A DNA stretch of 64,000 bases, taken from contig CAZCRF010000002.1 of the NCBI GenBank assembly GCA_964501065.1, positions 73,379-137,378 of the forward strand, in the 5' to 3' direction. Of this stretch, positions 7,207 to 15,562 are shown one piece after another. Below the pieces are notes generated by a model, which was given only the letters and a program-made list of their open reading frames with translations, made no database searches and was not told where the DNA came from. Both the position numbers and the translations under genes were made by a program. Positions within the stretch are counted from its first letter, which is position 1. Each line of letters starts with the position of its first letter. This DNA is from Hallerella sp964501065. GTDB taxonomy: Bacteria; Fibrobacterota; Fibrobacteria; Fibrobacterales; Fibrobacteraceae.

Positions 7207-9129
7207 TCAATGCCGCCCGAACCGTCTCGTCTTTCGGAACGGTCTGTCGTCGCGCTCGTGGAAGGGACGTTCCCGGAAGCTCTTCCCGTGCCTCCTATCC
7301 TTGCGGCTGACGGAATCGCGGAATTTCCGCTTGCTTCCGAACGGCTTCTCTTCCGGCATCGGTTTGTCGTCCGTCATCAAGCGGAATTTTGACGGATTCC
7401 CGCGAATGGTCATTTCTTCGAGAATCAGCTTGATTTCCGGGGACAGGTCTTCCGGCAGCTCCACGGTGCTGAAACGGTCAAAGAGCTTGATTCTCCCGAT
7501 TTCCGCAGAGGAAATCCCGGATTCCCCGGCGATGGCCCCGACGATATCCCTCGGGGAGACGTGGTCGAATCTTCCGACTCCCAGGTAATAGCGGTCAAAG
7601 CCTTCTTCGATGCCGTTTTCCTTTTCCGCTCGCGGGGCGTGTTCCTTCGGACCGTTGCCGAATTTGTCCTCTTTTGCCTTGCGGCGTTCTTCGCGGAGAG
7701 GGACGACTTTGATTTCCGGCAAGTCCACGGGGAACAACGGCTGCCCGGCTTGGGCCAGTTTCGTGATTGCCGCTGCAATTTCGAGTGCGGGGATTCCCTT
7801 TTCCTCTTCGAGGCTTTCGACAAGATTCCGGAATTCTTCGAGTCCGCCTTCCGAGAGGGTGTCTAAAACCTTTTGCTTGAACGAGGCGATTCTGCGTTCA
7901 CTGATTTGCTCCCCGGTCGGGATTTCCATCGGGTCGATCGTCTTGCGTGTGGCGCGTTCAATCATCTTGAGCATGCGCCGTTCCCTAGGAGTGATGAATA
8001 AAATGGCGTTCCCTTCGCGCCCGGCCCTGGCCGTGCGCCCGATGCGGTGGACATAAGATTCCGTGTCGTAGGGGACGTCGTAATTGATGACGTGGGTGAT
8101 GCGGTCTACGTCTAGCCCTCTGGCGGCGACGTCCGTTGCGACGACTATATCGATTTTCCCGCTTTTCAGGCGGTTCACCGTCCGCTCGCGCAGCCCTTGC
8201 GCCAAATCCCCGCTCAGGGGAGATGCGTTGAATCCTCTCGCCTCCAACCGTTCCGCCACTTCCGAAGTGGTCTGCTTTGTCCGGACGAAAATCAGGACGC
8301 CGTCGTAATTTTCCCCTTCGAGAACGCGGGTCAGAGCTTCCATCTTTTGCTCGGAACGGACGGTCAAATACCGTTGGCGGACTTTGTCCACGGTGGCCGT
8401 CTTGGTCTCGATGCAGGCTTCTTCGTAGTCTCCGAGGTAACGGTCGATGATTTTCCGGACGCTTTTCGGCATGGTCGCGCTGAAAAGGCCGCGTTGGGCG
8501 TTTTCGGGGATTTTGGACAGGATTTCCTCCACTTCGTCCATGAAACCCATGTCGAGCATTTCGTCCGCTTCGTCCAAGACTACCGCTTGGATGTGCTCCA
8601 GGGAAATCGTCCCGCGCTTCATATGGTCTATCAACCGACCAGGCGTTGCGACGACGATTTGCGGCGTGCGTTTCAGGGTGCGGAGTTGGATGCCGATTTC
8701 CTGTCCCCCGTAAACGGGGACGACGTGGACGTGTGGCAAGGCGACTGCGAACTTTTGGACGGCTTCGGCGACTTGCACGGCCAGTTCCCGTGTCGGGGAA
8801 AGCACCAACATCGAGGTCTCTCCCTTTTGAAATTGCAGCCGGGAGAGAAGCGGCAATGTGAAGGCGGCTGTCTTGCCCGTTCCTGTTTGGGCCGTGCCCA
8901 AGAGGTTCTTTCCGGAAAGGAAGATGGGGATCGCCTTCTCTTGAATCGGCGAAGGAGTTTCATAACCGGCGTGTTGGACGCCTTCGAGAACTTCGTGGGA
9001 AAGTCCTAAATCGTTGAAAGTGGATGGGGATTCTGCGGAATTCGCGACTGTATCGGCAATTTGGTTTTCCGCAGAGGGGGACTCGGGGGCGCTTTGCCCG
9101 GCTATGGCTTCTGAATCGTCAATTGGCAT
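7207..9129 (-). CDS. deaD: DEAD-box RNA helicase, DeaD/CsdA type
   Basis: ATP-dependent RNA unwinding in ribosome assembly or RNA decay, 640 residues. Motifs in order: Q motif (YETPSPIQEKAIP), AQTGTGKT, PTRELAVQ, TPGR, DEAD, SAT, then in the second RecA lobe ARGLDVDRITHVINYD and HRIGRTARAG. A DbpA-like RNA-binding domain follows at roughly residues 515-590 (YYLGVGRFDHVSPRDIVG). The C-terminal tail of about 45 residues is rich in Arg, Phe and His. The ATG at 9129 has no Shine-Dalgarno sequence, but TATATT lies nine bases upstream, suggesting a very short or absent leader. Confidence 0.95.
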   Translation of the reverse strand: MPIDDSEAIAGQSAPESPSAENQIADTVANSAESPSTFNDLGLSHEVLEGVQHAGYETPSPIQEKAIPIFLSGKNLLGTAQTGTGKTAAFTLPLLSRLQFQKGETSMLVLSPTRELAVQVAEAVQKFAVALPHVHVVPVYGGQEIGIQLRTLKRTPQIVVATPGRLIDHMKRGTISLEHIQAVVLDEADEMLDMGFMDEVEEILSKIPENAQRGLFSATMPKSVRKIIDRYLGDYEEACIETKTATVDKVRQRYLTVRSEQKMEALTRVLEGENYDGVLIFVRTKQTTSEVAERLEARGFNASPLSGDLAQGLRERTVNRLKSGKIDIVVATDVAARGLDVDRITHVINYDVPYDTESYVHRIGRTARAGREGNAILFITPRERRMLKMIERATRKTIDPMEIPTGEQISERRIASFKQKVLDTLSEGGLEEFRNLVESLEEEKGIPALEIAAAITKLAQAGQPLFPVDLPEIKVVPLREERRKAKEDKFGNGPKEHAPRAEKENGIEEGFDRYYLGVGRFDHVSPRDIVGAIAGESGISSAEIGRIKLFDRFSTVELPEDLSPEIKLILEEMTIRGNPSKFRLMTDDKPMPEEKPFGSKRKFRDSVSRKDRRHGKSFRERPFHERDDRPFRKTRRFGRH

Positions 9130-9138
9130 ATTGGGCGC

Positions 9139-9144
9139 AATATA
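9139..9144 (-). promoter_or_regulatory. -10 element for the DEAD-box helicase gene
   Basis: TATATT on the minus strand, nine bases before the ATG at 9129. The start site would leave a 5' UTR of only a few bases. No clear -35 was found. Confidence 0.4.
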
Positions 9145-9211
9145 GAAATCAAAACCTTTTTTTGAAAGGGCTTCGAAATTTCAAAAATTTTTCTACATTT
9201 GACGCACCAAC

Positions 9212-9299
9212 GGAGAGATGTCGGAGTTGGTCGATCGAGACGGTCTCGAAAACCGTAGACTCCTTTCGGGGTCCGAGGGTTCGAATCCCTCTCTCTCCT
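9212..9299 (+). tRNA. tRNA-Ser (anticodon CGA)
   Basis: Class II tRNA. The 5' acceptor GGAGAGA pairs with TCTCTCC, the anticodon loop CTCGAAA gives CGA, there is a long variable arm, and the T arm is GAGGG-TTCGAAT-CCCTC. CCA is not encoded. The base after the acceptor stem is T, where many bacterial tRNA-Ser have G. A possible -10 TACATT lies at 9194-9199. Confidence 0.95.
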
Positions 9300-9332
9300 C
9301 GAGAAAAACCGCGCAAGCGGTTTTTCTTTTTT
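9284..9332 (+). repeat. 49-bp direct repeat, copy 1 (3' end of tRNA-Ser plus terminator)
   Basis: The last 16 bases of the tRNA gene together with its terminator are repeated perfectly 184 bp downstream at 9468-9516. Duplication of a tRNA 3' end resembles integration scars (att sites) or the remnant of a tandem tRNA copy. Confidence 0.95.
9303..9332 (+). terminator. Rho-independent terminator of tRNA-Ser
   Basis: GAAAAACCGC and GCGGTTTTTC form a perfect 10-bp stem around a GCAA tetraloop, followed by six T. Confidence 0.9.
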
Positions 9333-9367
9333 AGGGGTTCGAACCCTCGTTTTTTGTTTTGGTTCGA

Positions 9368-9453
9368 CGATTCGGAGGCGAGAGCGAAGCGAATTGCGCC
9401 TTCCGAATCGGCCTTGACGCAAAGCGTCAACCCGAAGGGTTTGCGGAAACGCA
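9368..9453 (+). repeat. Serial mini-hairpin cluster
   Basis: Between the two 49-bp repeats are four successive hairpins: CGATTCGG with CCGAATCG, extended by GGCG with CGCC (9368-9410); TTGACGC-AAA-GCGTCAA (9414-9430); ACCC-GAA-GGGT (9430-9440); and TGCG-GAAA-CGCA (9442-9453). No coding content was recognised in 9333-9467. Similar clusters occur at 51875-51925 and 57300-57415. Confidence 0.7.
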
Positions 9454-9467
9454 GTGCCCGCAAAGGC

Positions 9468-9516
9468 AATCCCTCTCTCTCCTCGAGAAAAACCGCGCAA
9501 GCGGTTTTTCTTTTTT
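9468..9516 (+). repeat. 49-bp direct repeat, copy 2 (orphan tRNA 3' end plus terminator)
   Basis: Identical to 9284-9332, including the terminator hairpin and T tract, but without a tRNA body upstream. Further downstream, 9530-9557 carries a degenerate CACTCCTCACTGATCACT-like stretch, the reverse complement of the AGTGGTTAG-type repeats near 51747 and 57160. Confidence 0.95.
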
Positions 9517-9568
9517 TAAAGCTCGAATCCTCCCACTCCTCACTGATCACTATCACGGTGTCCGACCT

Positions 9569-9749
9569 TTGAATTTCCGCCTAAATTTGATATATTCAAG
9601 GCGAAATGAAAATTTATTCCTTTTTGATGGGCTTTTGCTGATGGAAATTTGCCGTCGACAGGCGAATTTTCCTCGATTCGGGCGGAAAATGCCCGTAAAC
9701 AAAATTTTTCTACATTAAAAAAGGAATTATTCCAAAGGATTCACCATTT
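9569..9749 (+). promoter_or_regulatory. Promoter and structured leader of tyrS
   Basis: TTGAAT (9569-9574), 16 bp, TATATT (9591-9596). The RNA would begin near the ATG at 9606 of an 11-codon frame (MKIYSFLMGFC). It continues into hairpins that exclude one another: AAATTTGCC with GGCGAATTT, then ATTTTCC with GGAAAAT, then CGGGC with GCCCG, together covering about 9646-9694. A second -10 (TACATT, 9710-9715) lies nearer to tyrS. Attenuation is possible but unproven. Confidence 0.4.
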
Positions 9750-11075
9750 ATGCAGTTTCCCCCAGTCAAAGACCAAATGGACGTCTTGCTCCGCGGCGTT
9801 TCGGAAATCATCCCGGCCGATGAACTCGAACAGAAGCTCCAAAAGTCTTGCGAAACGGGAATTCCCCTCCGCGTCAAGTTGGGCGTGGACCCGACTGCCC
9901 CGGACGTCCACCTCGGCCATACGGTCGTCATGCGCAAGCTCCGTCAATTCCAAGACTTGGGCCACACCGTCGTCTTGATTGTCGGCGATTATACGGCCCA
10001 AATCGGCGACCCTTCCGGCAGGAACAAGGCGCGCCCGCGCCTTTCGCACGAACAAGTTCTCGAAAACGCCAAGGAATACCAACAGCAGTTTTTCCGCGTT
10101 GTCCGCGAAGACCGCGTCGAAATCCACTACAACGGCGAATGGTTCTCGAAGCTCCCGTTTTCCAAGGTCACGGAACTCATGGGACAATTCACGGTCGCCC
10201 AGATGCTCGAACGCGAGGACTTCCACAACCGCTATGCGTCGAACAGCCCCATCAGCTTGCATGAATTCATGTACCCGATGATGCAGGGCTACGATTCCGT
10301 CGCCATCAAGAGCGACGTGGAACTCGGCGGAACGGATCAAAAGTTCAACGTCTGCCGAGGCCGCGACTTGCAGCTGTACGAAAAGATGCCGCTCCAAATC
10401 GGAATGTTCATGCCGATTCTGCTCGGCACGGACGGCAAGGCCAAGATGAGTAAGAGCCTCGGCAACTATGTCGGCGTGAGCGAACCCGCGGACGTGATGT
10501 ACCACAAGATTTACAACTTGGCGGATTCCATCGTCGAGAACTGGTTTGAACTGTTGACGGACGTGCCTCTGCCGGAAATCAAGAAGATGACGGCGGACAT
10601 CGCAGCGGGAAATCTCAACCCGAACGTGGCGAAAGACATTCTCGCGAAAAATATCGTTTCCCAATATTACGGGGCGGAGGCCGCCGATGCCGCTGCCCTC
10701 AAGGAAAGGGAAATTCACAGCGGGAACGCCATCCCGTCCGATGCGAAGGAATGCAAGGTTTCCGCCGGTTCCCATAAAATCTTGGATCTTCTCGTCGAAA
10801 TCGGCGCGTTCAAATCCAAGGGCGAAGCCCGGCGCATGGTGCAAAATAAAGGCGTTAAATTACATATCGAACCGGGTTCGCCGATATCTATAAATACGAT
10901 TTGTGTCTCAAATGTTTCTGAAAATGTTTGTGATGGTAGTGTTTGGAAACCCGATGATTCCTTTAAGATTTGGAGCGGAACTGATTCGCAGGTTTTAATT
11001 TCTATCGCTCCTAATGAACATGGAACGTTGCTCGTCCAGGTCGGCAAGCGCAACTTCTTCAAGGTCAACTTCTGA
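9750..11075 (+). CDS. tyrS: Tyrosyl-tRNA synthetase with an enlarged, AT-rich S4 domain
   Basis: Charges tRNA-Tyr in the cytoplasm. The HIGH-like motif is PDVHLGHTVVM, the Tyr pocket and discriminator follow, and KMSKS is intact (KAKMSKSLGN), as in the TyrZ-type rather than the KFGKT type. At 441 residues it is about 30 longer than usual. The extra length lies in the C-terminal S4 RNA-binding domain, between GEARRMVQNKGVKL and LLVQVGKRNFFKV. That stretch, about 10854-11031, uses A/T-ending codons unlike the rest of the gene. The stop TGA overlaps the next gene's ATG by one base, so it probably leads a four-gene operon. Confidence 0.95.
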   Translation: MQFPPVKDQMDVLLRGVSEIIPADELEQKLQKSCETGIPLRVKLGVDPTAPDVHLGHTVVMRKLRQFQDLGHTVVLIVGDYTAQIGDPSGRNKARPRLSHEQVLENAKEYQQQFFRVVREDRVEIHYNGEWFSKLPFSKVTELMGQFTVAQMLEREDFHNRYASNSPISLHEFMYPMMQGYDSVAIKSDVELGGTDQKFNVCRGRDLQLYEKMPLQIGMFMPILLGTDGKAKMSKSLGNYVGVSEPADVMYHKIYNLADSIVENWFELLTDVPLPEIKKMTADIAAGNLNPNVAKDILAKNIVSQYYGAEAADAAALKEREIHSGNAIPSDAKECKVSAGSHKILDLLVEIGAFKSKGEARRMVQNKGVKLHIEPGSPISINTICVSNVSENVCDGSVWKPDDSFKIWSGTDSQVLISIAPNEHGTLLVQVGKRNFFKVNF

Positions 11076-12034
11076 TGTCCGGCGATACCCTGATTCTCGG
11101 CCTGAACCCGACTTGGCAGAGGCTCTTCTTTCTCGACGATTTTAGACCCGGGGACGTGAACCGCCTGTCCAAGGTGGAGGAATTCGCGTCGGGAAAGGGT
11201 ATCAACTGCGCGCGCGTTCTCCGCGTCTTGGACGGGGACTTTATCCTCGCCCATTTCTTGGGCGGAGACCGCAGCGTTTCCATTTGCGACGAAATCGCCG
11301 CAGCCGGGATTCGCCAGATTCCCATCTGGATCGGGGCTTCCACCCGAATTTGCACGACCATCGTGAGTGGTGGCGATACGACGGAATTGATCGAACCTTC
11401 TCCCAAAATCACGGAATCGGAGAACAAGGACTTCTTCCAGACGATTGGGGAAGTTTGGAACGACGTGACGAACGTCGTTCTCTGCGGCTCCTTTCCCGTG
11501 GGTTTCCAAATGGACACCTTGGAAAAGCTCGACCTTTCGGGCAAACGCCTGTTTGTCGATGCCGTCGATGGGATTGACGCATGGCTTGAACACGGCGTGG
11601 AACTCCTCAAAATCAACTTGGACGAATACTGTCGGCTGCTTCAACGGTTTGAAATTCCGCAGATAACCTCCAGCCCGCAGTTTTGGAAAATGACCGCCTC
11701 GACTCTTCTCGAACGGTTGCCGATAAACAACTTGGTCGTCACGGCGGAAGACGCTCCCATCCACGCCTTTTTCCGTCAAGAGGGCAAGTTCGTGGGAATC
11801 TCCCTGCAACCGCCTGCCGTCAAAATGGTGAATGACATCGGCTCCGGGGACGCTTTTCTCGCCGGTTGGCTCTCCGCCGACTTCTTGGGGCTTCCCGTTT
11901 CGGAGCGTCTTGCCAAGGCTGCAGCCGTCGCCGCGGCCCGGTGCGAGGTCGATCGCCCCTGGAGTCTCGACATCGGTCGCGTTTCCGCCCTTCTTTCCGA
12001 ATTGATTCCCCAAGTGGAAAAGATGGCGGACTGA
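11075..12034 (+). CDS. PfkB-family sugar kinase, 1-phosphofructokinase-like
   Basis: Predicted cytoplasmic carbohydrate kinase of the ribokinase/PfkB fold, 319 residues. The N-terminus ILGLNPTWQRLFFLDDFRPGDVNR and SGKGINCARVL match the FruK/LacC branch (N-P..D...., GGK/SGKG.N). The C-terminal anion-hole and catalytic motif is NDIGSGDAFLAG with Asp as base. The ATG overlaps the tyrS stop (TGATG). The substrate is unproven: fructose 1-phosphate and tagatose 6-phosphate are both possible. No phosphotransferase genes lie nearby. Confidence 0.8.
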   Translation: MSGDTLILGLNPTWQRLFFLDDFRPGDVNRLSKVEEFASGKGINCARVLRVLDGDFILAHFLGGDRSVSICDEIAAAGIRQIPIWIGASTRICTTIVSGGDTTELIEPSPKITESENKDFFQTIGEVWNDVTNVVLCGSFPVGFQMDTLEKLDLSGKRLFVDAVDGIDAWLEHGVELLKINLDEYCRLLQRFEIPQITSSPQFWKMTASTLLERLPINNLVVTAEDAPIHAFFRQEGKFVGISLQPPAVKMVNDIGSGDAFLAGWLSADFLGLPVSERLAKAAAVAAARCEVDRPWSLDIGRVSALLSELIPQVEKMAD

Positions 12035-12693
12035 TGCCCGTCGGACTCAAGACCCTGATTGCCGTCCCCTCCCCGATGGAGTGGCGCGTACTCTATCCCG
12101 AAGTCCCTTTTTCAAAAACGATCGAAAGTCCTCACGGGCTAAGCTCTTCTTGCGATGCCGCCTGTGTCGGGATCGGGCTTGTCGGCTTTGCCGGGAACTT
12201 GGCGCAGCTGATTCATCGGCTTGCTTACCAAAGGATTCTTTTGGTGGGCGTTGCCGGAGCGCTTCCCGGGAGCGGACTTTCCCCGGCGGATACGGTTCGG
12301 GTCGATGAAGAATGCGTCGGGGATGAAGGCTATTTGGAAAACGATTCGTTCGCGCCTTATTTCCGCCGTCCCCACGTCTTCCGGGCGACTTCCGCGAGGC
12401 TCGCGCCGAAGTCCGTCTCTTCCTTGCCGGGAGTCCGGGGCGTTTCCGTCAACACGCTCACGGCAAATCCCCGGATTCTCGAATGCCGGGCGAAATATTT
12501 CCGCGCCGCCCTGGAATCCATGGAGGGAGCGTCCGCCTTTGCCGTTGCGCGCGCTTTGGATGTGCAGGTTTTTGAAATTCGCACCATCAGCAATTTTACC
12601 GGCGATTTGGATGAGTCCCGCTGGAATCTCCGCGAGTCCCTCCGCTCCGTGAACCAAAAGGTCTTGCAGCCCCTCCTGGACGAAAAAACATGA
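12034..12693 (+). CDS. mqnB: Futalosine hydrolase
   Basis: Cleaves futalosine to dehypoxanthine futalosine and hypoxanthine in the alternative menaquinone pathway; cytoplasmic. It has 219 residues with the nucleoside phosphorylase/hydrolase fold: early LIAVPSPMEWRVL, a glycine-rich segment ILLVGVAGALPGSGL, and the substrate-binding SMEGASAFAVARAL with EIRTISNFTG. The ATG overlaps the stop of the kinase (TGATG), and the gene overlaps mqnD by four bases. Adjacency to mqnD makes futalosine hydrolase far more likely than another nucleosidase. Confidence 0.85.
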   Translation: MPVGLKTLIAVPSPMEWRVLYPEVPFSKTIESPHGLSSSCDAACVGIGLVGFAGNLAQLIHRLAYQRILLVGVAGALPGSGLSPADTVRVDEECVGDEGYLENDSFAPYFRRPHVFRATSARLAPKSVSSLPGVRGVSVNTLTANPRILECRAKYFRAALESMEGASAFAVARALDVQVFEIRTISNFTGDLDESRWNLRESLRSVNQKVLQPLLDEKT

Positions 12694-13499
12694 TAACCTT
12701 GAAGCTCGGCATCTCGACGTGTCCGAATGACACTTTTATTTACGAAGCCTTGGTTCGCGGCCTCCCCGGTTCGCCGTTCCATTGGGATGTCGTGTTCGCA
12801 GACGTGCAAACCTTGAACGAGATGGTTCGCGGCGGAAAGCTCGACGTGGCGAAAATCAGTTGCGGCGTCCTTCCGTTCGTCGAAAAGGATTACCGGCTGC
12901 TTTCGTGCGGCGGTGCGATGGGGTATGGCTGCGGCCCGCTCCTGCTTTCGTGTTCAAAGGATTTTCGGTTCGACAGCCGTCGGGAAACGGTCCTTCCCGG
13001 TCGGGACACGACGGCGTCCCTGCTGTTCCGGTTTTGGGCGTCCCGCGCGCAAAATCTCCATTCCCCGAAGGTCTCCTACGCCTTCTTCAACGAAGTCTAC
13101 GCGGGACTTTTGTCCAAAAGGAACGCCCAAGGCGTGGTCATTCATGAAAAAAGGTTCATTTGGGAACGCGACGGATTGGGGCTGCTGGCGGATTTGGGCG
13201 AATTTTGGGAACGGGAAACGCGTTCGCCGATTCCCTTGGGCTGCTCGGTGGCGAAAAAGTCGTTGGGAGAGGAATCGATTCGCTCCGTGGAGCGGGAAAT
13301 TCGCCAAAGTTTGGAATCGGCTTGGAATCGTCCGTTCCTCGTCTCGGACTTCATTCGCGAAAATGCACAAATCCCGGATGATGCCGTGATAGAAAAGCAC
13401 ATCAAAATGTTCGTCACCGATTTTACGAAGGACGTTGGGGAAGAAGGCTTGCGCGCTCTGGAAACTCTTTCCGCCCACGTGCGTACGGGCGTTTTGTAA
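12690..13499 (+). CDS. mqnD: 1,4-dihydroxy-6-naphthoate synthase
   Basis: Converts cyclic dehypoxanthine futalosine to 1,4-dihydroxy-6-naphthoate in menaquinone synthesis. It has 269 residues with a periplasmic-binding-protein-like fold; LGISTCPNDTFIYEAL at the N-terminus and GAMGYGCGPLLLSC are hallmark MqnD stretches. ATGA overlap with mqnB. The other pathway genes (mqnA, mqnC, mqnE) are not in the window. 13500-13624 downstream holds no gene. Confidence 0.9.
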   Translation: MITLKLGISTCPNDTFIYEALVRGLPGSPFHWDVVFADVQTLNEMVRGGKLDVAKISCGVLPFVEKDYRLLSCGGAMGYGCGPLLLSCSKDFRFDSRRETVLPGRDTTASLLFRFWASRAQNLHSPKVSYAFFNEVYAGLLSKRNAQGVVIHEKRFIWERDGLGLLADLGEFWERETRSPIPLGCSVAKKSLGEESIRSVEREIRQSLESAWNRPFLVSDFIRENAQIPDDAVIEKHIKMFVTDFTKDVGEEGLRALETLSAHVRTGVL

Positions 13500-13624
13500 A
13501 AAAGAAAGACGACTCGGAAAACCTCGCTTTTGGCCGCCTTTGTAAAAAATATTTTTGCAAATCGGGCGGATTTTGCAAAAAACTTTATTTATTTTCCGAA
13601 AGAATCTTTTCAAGGGAGTTTCTT

Positions 13625-13834
13625 ATGGACTTGGTTCAGCAACTAGAACAGGAATTCGAGGCGTTCAAGCGCGAATTCGAAAAGTTTGAAAAAGGCAATA
13701 AATCCGCAGGAACGCGGGCGCGGAAAGCCCTCCAGGACATCAAGCGCACGTGCCAGGACCTTCGCGTCTCCATCCAGGGAGCGAAGAAGGAAAATGAAAC
13801 CAAGAATTCGGAAGAAGAGGGGGCGGCATCCTAA
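13625..13834 (+). CDS. Small histone H1-like protein (Hc1-type)
   Basis: 69 residues, highly charged, probably helical and coiled. EKGNKSAGTRARKALQDIKR resembles the conserved core of the Hc1-like proteins common in Bacteroidota and related phyla (EKGNKAAGTRARKA-type). A role in nucleoid organisation is inferred from the family. AAGGGAG lies eight bases before the ATG. The gene stands alone after mqnD. Confidence 0.7.
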   Translation: MDLVQQLEQEFEAFKREFEKFEKGNKSAGTRARKALQDIKRTCQDLRVSIQGAKKENETKNSEEEGAAS

Positions 13835-13902
13835 AAATGGGCGCGAGTGCTGGGAAATATCTTCTAAAATGCTGTTTTTCAAAGATTTATCATTAAAAGT
13901 GT

Positions 13903-13931
13903 TTGACCAAAACCATTTTTGTAGGTATATT
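13903..13931 (+). promoter_or_regulatory. Promoter of the envelope-machine operon
   Basis: TTGACC (13903-13908), exactly 17 bp, TATATT (13926-13931). It gives a leader of about 90 nt before the ATG at 14028 and is one of the best matches in the window. Confidence 0.75.
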
Positions 13932-14027
13932 CCACCTTGTGGTTTGCCGTATAGGGTGTGGTTCCCCTGTTGGCCAAGTCCATGGATGTGAAGAATTTAT
14001 GTATCAAGATTGGAGAAATCTAGCAGT

Positions 14028-15548
14028 ATGACCCTAAAGAAAGTATTCGTAGTTCTTGTCGGTGCTATGCTCTTTTCGGGATACGCTTCGGCAAAGCCTA
14101 TTCATGTGCCGGGCGATTACGATAAAATAGCGGACGCTCTGGGCAATGCAGATGCCGGCGACACCATATTCGTCAAGCGCGGCACGTACAACGAGAACAT
14201 CACGCTCATCATGGGTGTCGTTCTCAAAGGCGAAGACCCTCTCACGACGATTATCGACGGCGGCCGCCGCGGCCCGACCGTGATGGGAACTTCCGGGGCG
14301 GAAATGTCCCATTTCACCATTCGGAACGGGATTGAAGGCATCCTTTGTGAAAATGCAGCTCCCTACATTCACCATTGTTACGTGATGGACAACAAGGCGA
14401 CTGGAATTGCCGCCTTCATTTCGCTGCCCAATCTCCGCAACAACGTCGTCTACGGGAACCGCTGGTCGGGAATCCTCGCCTGGGGCGCCAAGTCGTTGGA
14501 TGCTTCCGTGGAGCAGAACGTCGTGATGCGGAACGGTTATTCGGGACTTGCGCTCAAGGGACCGTCCAACATCATTGCGCGCAACAACATCTTCATGGAA
14601 AACCATTATTACGGAGTTTTCGCCGATCCCGCTGCGGGGCAGACGAAAATCGAATACAACAACATTTACAAGAATTATTATCCGTTCAACCGGTTCATCA
14701 AAGTGAACCGCACGAACGTTTCCTTGGATCCGAAGTTCATCAATCCGTCCCTTTCAAAGCCGAACTTCTTCTGCAGTTCCAAATCTCCGATGCTCAAGCG
14801 CGGCAAGGGAAAGCTGGATATCGGTCTTCTCGCGCATGACGTCGTCCAAGAAAAAGAAGAGGAGGTCAACGAGAACCGCAATCCGGATACGGATGGGGAC
14901 GGTCTCTGCGATCCTTGGGTGAGTGAAGAGAATCAGTCTGAAAAATACGCCGCCGTTTGCTCCGGAATCGACAACTGCCCGGAAGAGGCGGAAGATGTCG
15001 ACGGTTTCCAAGACGACGACGGCTGCCCGGATCCGGACAACGACCGTGACGGCATTTGCGATCCTTGGGTCGAAGCGAGCGGGATGCTCGACAAGTATGC
15101 GCACACCTGCAAGGGCGTTGACGCTTGCCCGGACAATCCCGAAACCTTAAACAGCTATAAAGACGACGACGGCTGCCCGGACGAAGTGCCTGTCCCGCCG
15201 AAGAAAGTCTTCGTTCTCGAAGGTGTCAACTTTGAATCCGGCAAGGCGACCATCACCAAGGATTCCGACGTTTCGCTCCGCAAGGTGGTGGACATCATGG
15301 AAGCTTTCCCGGAAACGACTTTTGAAATTGTCGGGCACACGGACAACGTCGGCAACGCCGCCAAGAACAAGCAGCTTTCTGCCGAACGCGCCGAAGCGGT
15401 CAAGGCTTTCCTCGTTGAGAACGGCATTGCCGAAAATCGTATGGTGGCTCGTGGAGCCGGCGATACGCAGCCCAAGGCGTCCAACAAGACTCCGGAAGGT
15501 CGTGCTCAAAATCGTCGTATTGAATTCATTCGCACGGATATCAAGTAA
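14028..15548 (+). CDS. OmpA-family surface protein with beta-helix and thrombospondin type 3 repeats
   Basis: Exported protein of 506 residues, first gene of a seven-gene envelope operon. A signal peptide (AMLFSGYASA) is followed by a right-handed beta-helix region at about 25-265 (repeated N.I..N.I...G pattern), Asp-rich calcium-binding thrombospondin-3-type repeats at about 285-385 (DTDGDGLCDPW, DNCPEEAEDVDGFQDDDGCPDPD), and an OmpA peptidoglycan-binding domain at about 395-506 (VNFESGKATI, GHTDNVG, NRRIEF). It probably bridges peptidoglycan and the outer surface. The ATG at 14028 is preferred over an in-frame TTG at 14010, since the signal peptide then begins normally (MTLKK). Confidence 0.9.
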   Translation: MTLKKVFVVLVGAMLFSGYASAKPIHVPGDYDKIADALGNADAGDTIFVKRGTYNENITLIMGVVLKGEDPLTTIIDGGRRGPTVMGTSGAEMSHFTIRNGIEGILCENAAPYIHHCYVMDNKATGIAAFISLPNLRNNVVYGNRWSGILAWGAKSLDASVEQNVVMRNGYSGLALKGPSNIIARNNIFMENHYYGVFADPAAGQTKIEYNNIYKNYYPFNRFIKVNRTNVSLDPKFINPSLSKPNFFCSSKSPMLKRGKGKLDIGLLAHDVVQEKEEEVNENRNPDTDGDGLCDPWVSEENQSEKYAAVCSGIDNCPEEAEDVDGFQDDDGCPDPDNDRDGICDPWVEASGMLDKYAHTCKGVDACPDNPETLNSYKDDDGCPDEVPVPPKKVFVLEGVNFESGKATITKDSDVSLRKVVDIMEAFPETTFEIVGHTDNVGNAAKNKQLSAERAEAVKAFLVENGIAENRMVARGAGDTQPKASNKTPEGRAQNRRIEFIRTDIK

Positions 15549-15562
15549 GGAGAGGTTAGGTG

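Noticed and set aside
9102..9556. Minus-strand open frames across tRNA-Ser
   Set aside because: ERDSNPRTPKG-type translation is the antisense of the tRNA T arm and terminators, a common artefact.
9741..10844. 367-codon minus-strand frame opposite tyrS
   Set aside because: Antisense shadow of the synthetase; His/Val/Arg-rich composition and no ribosome site.
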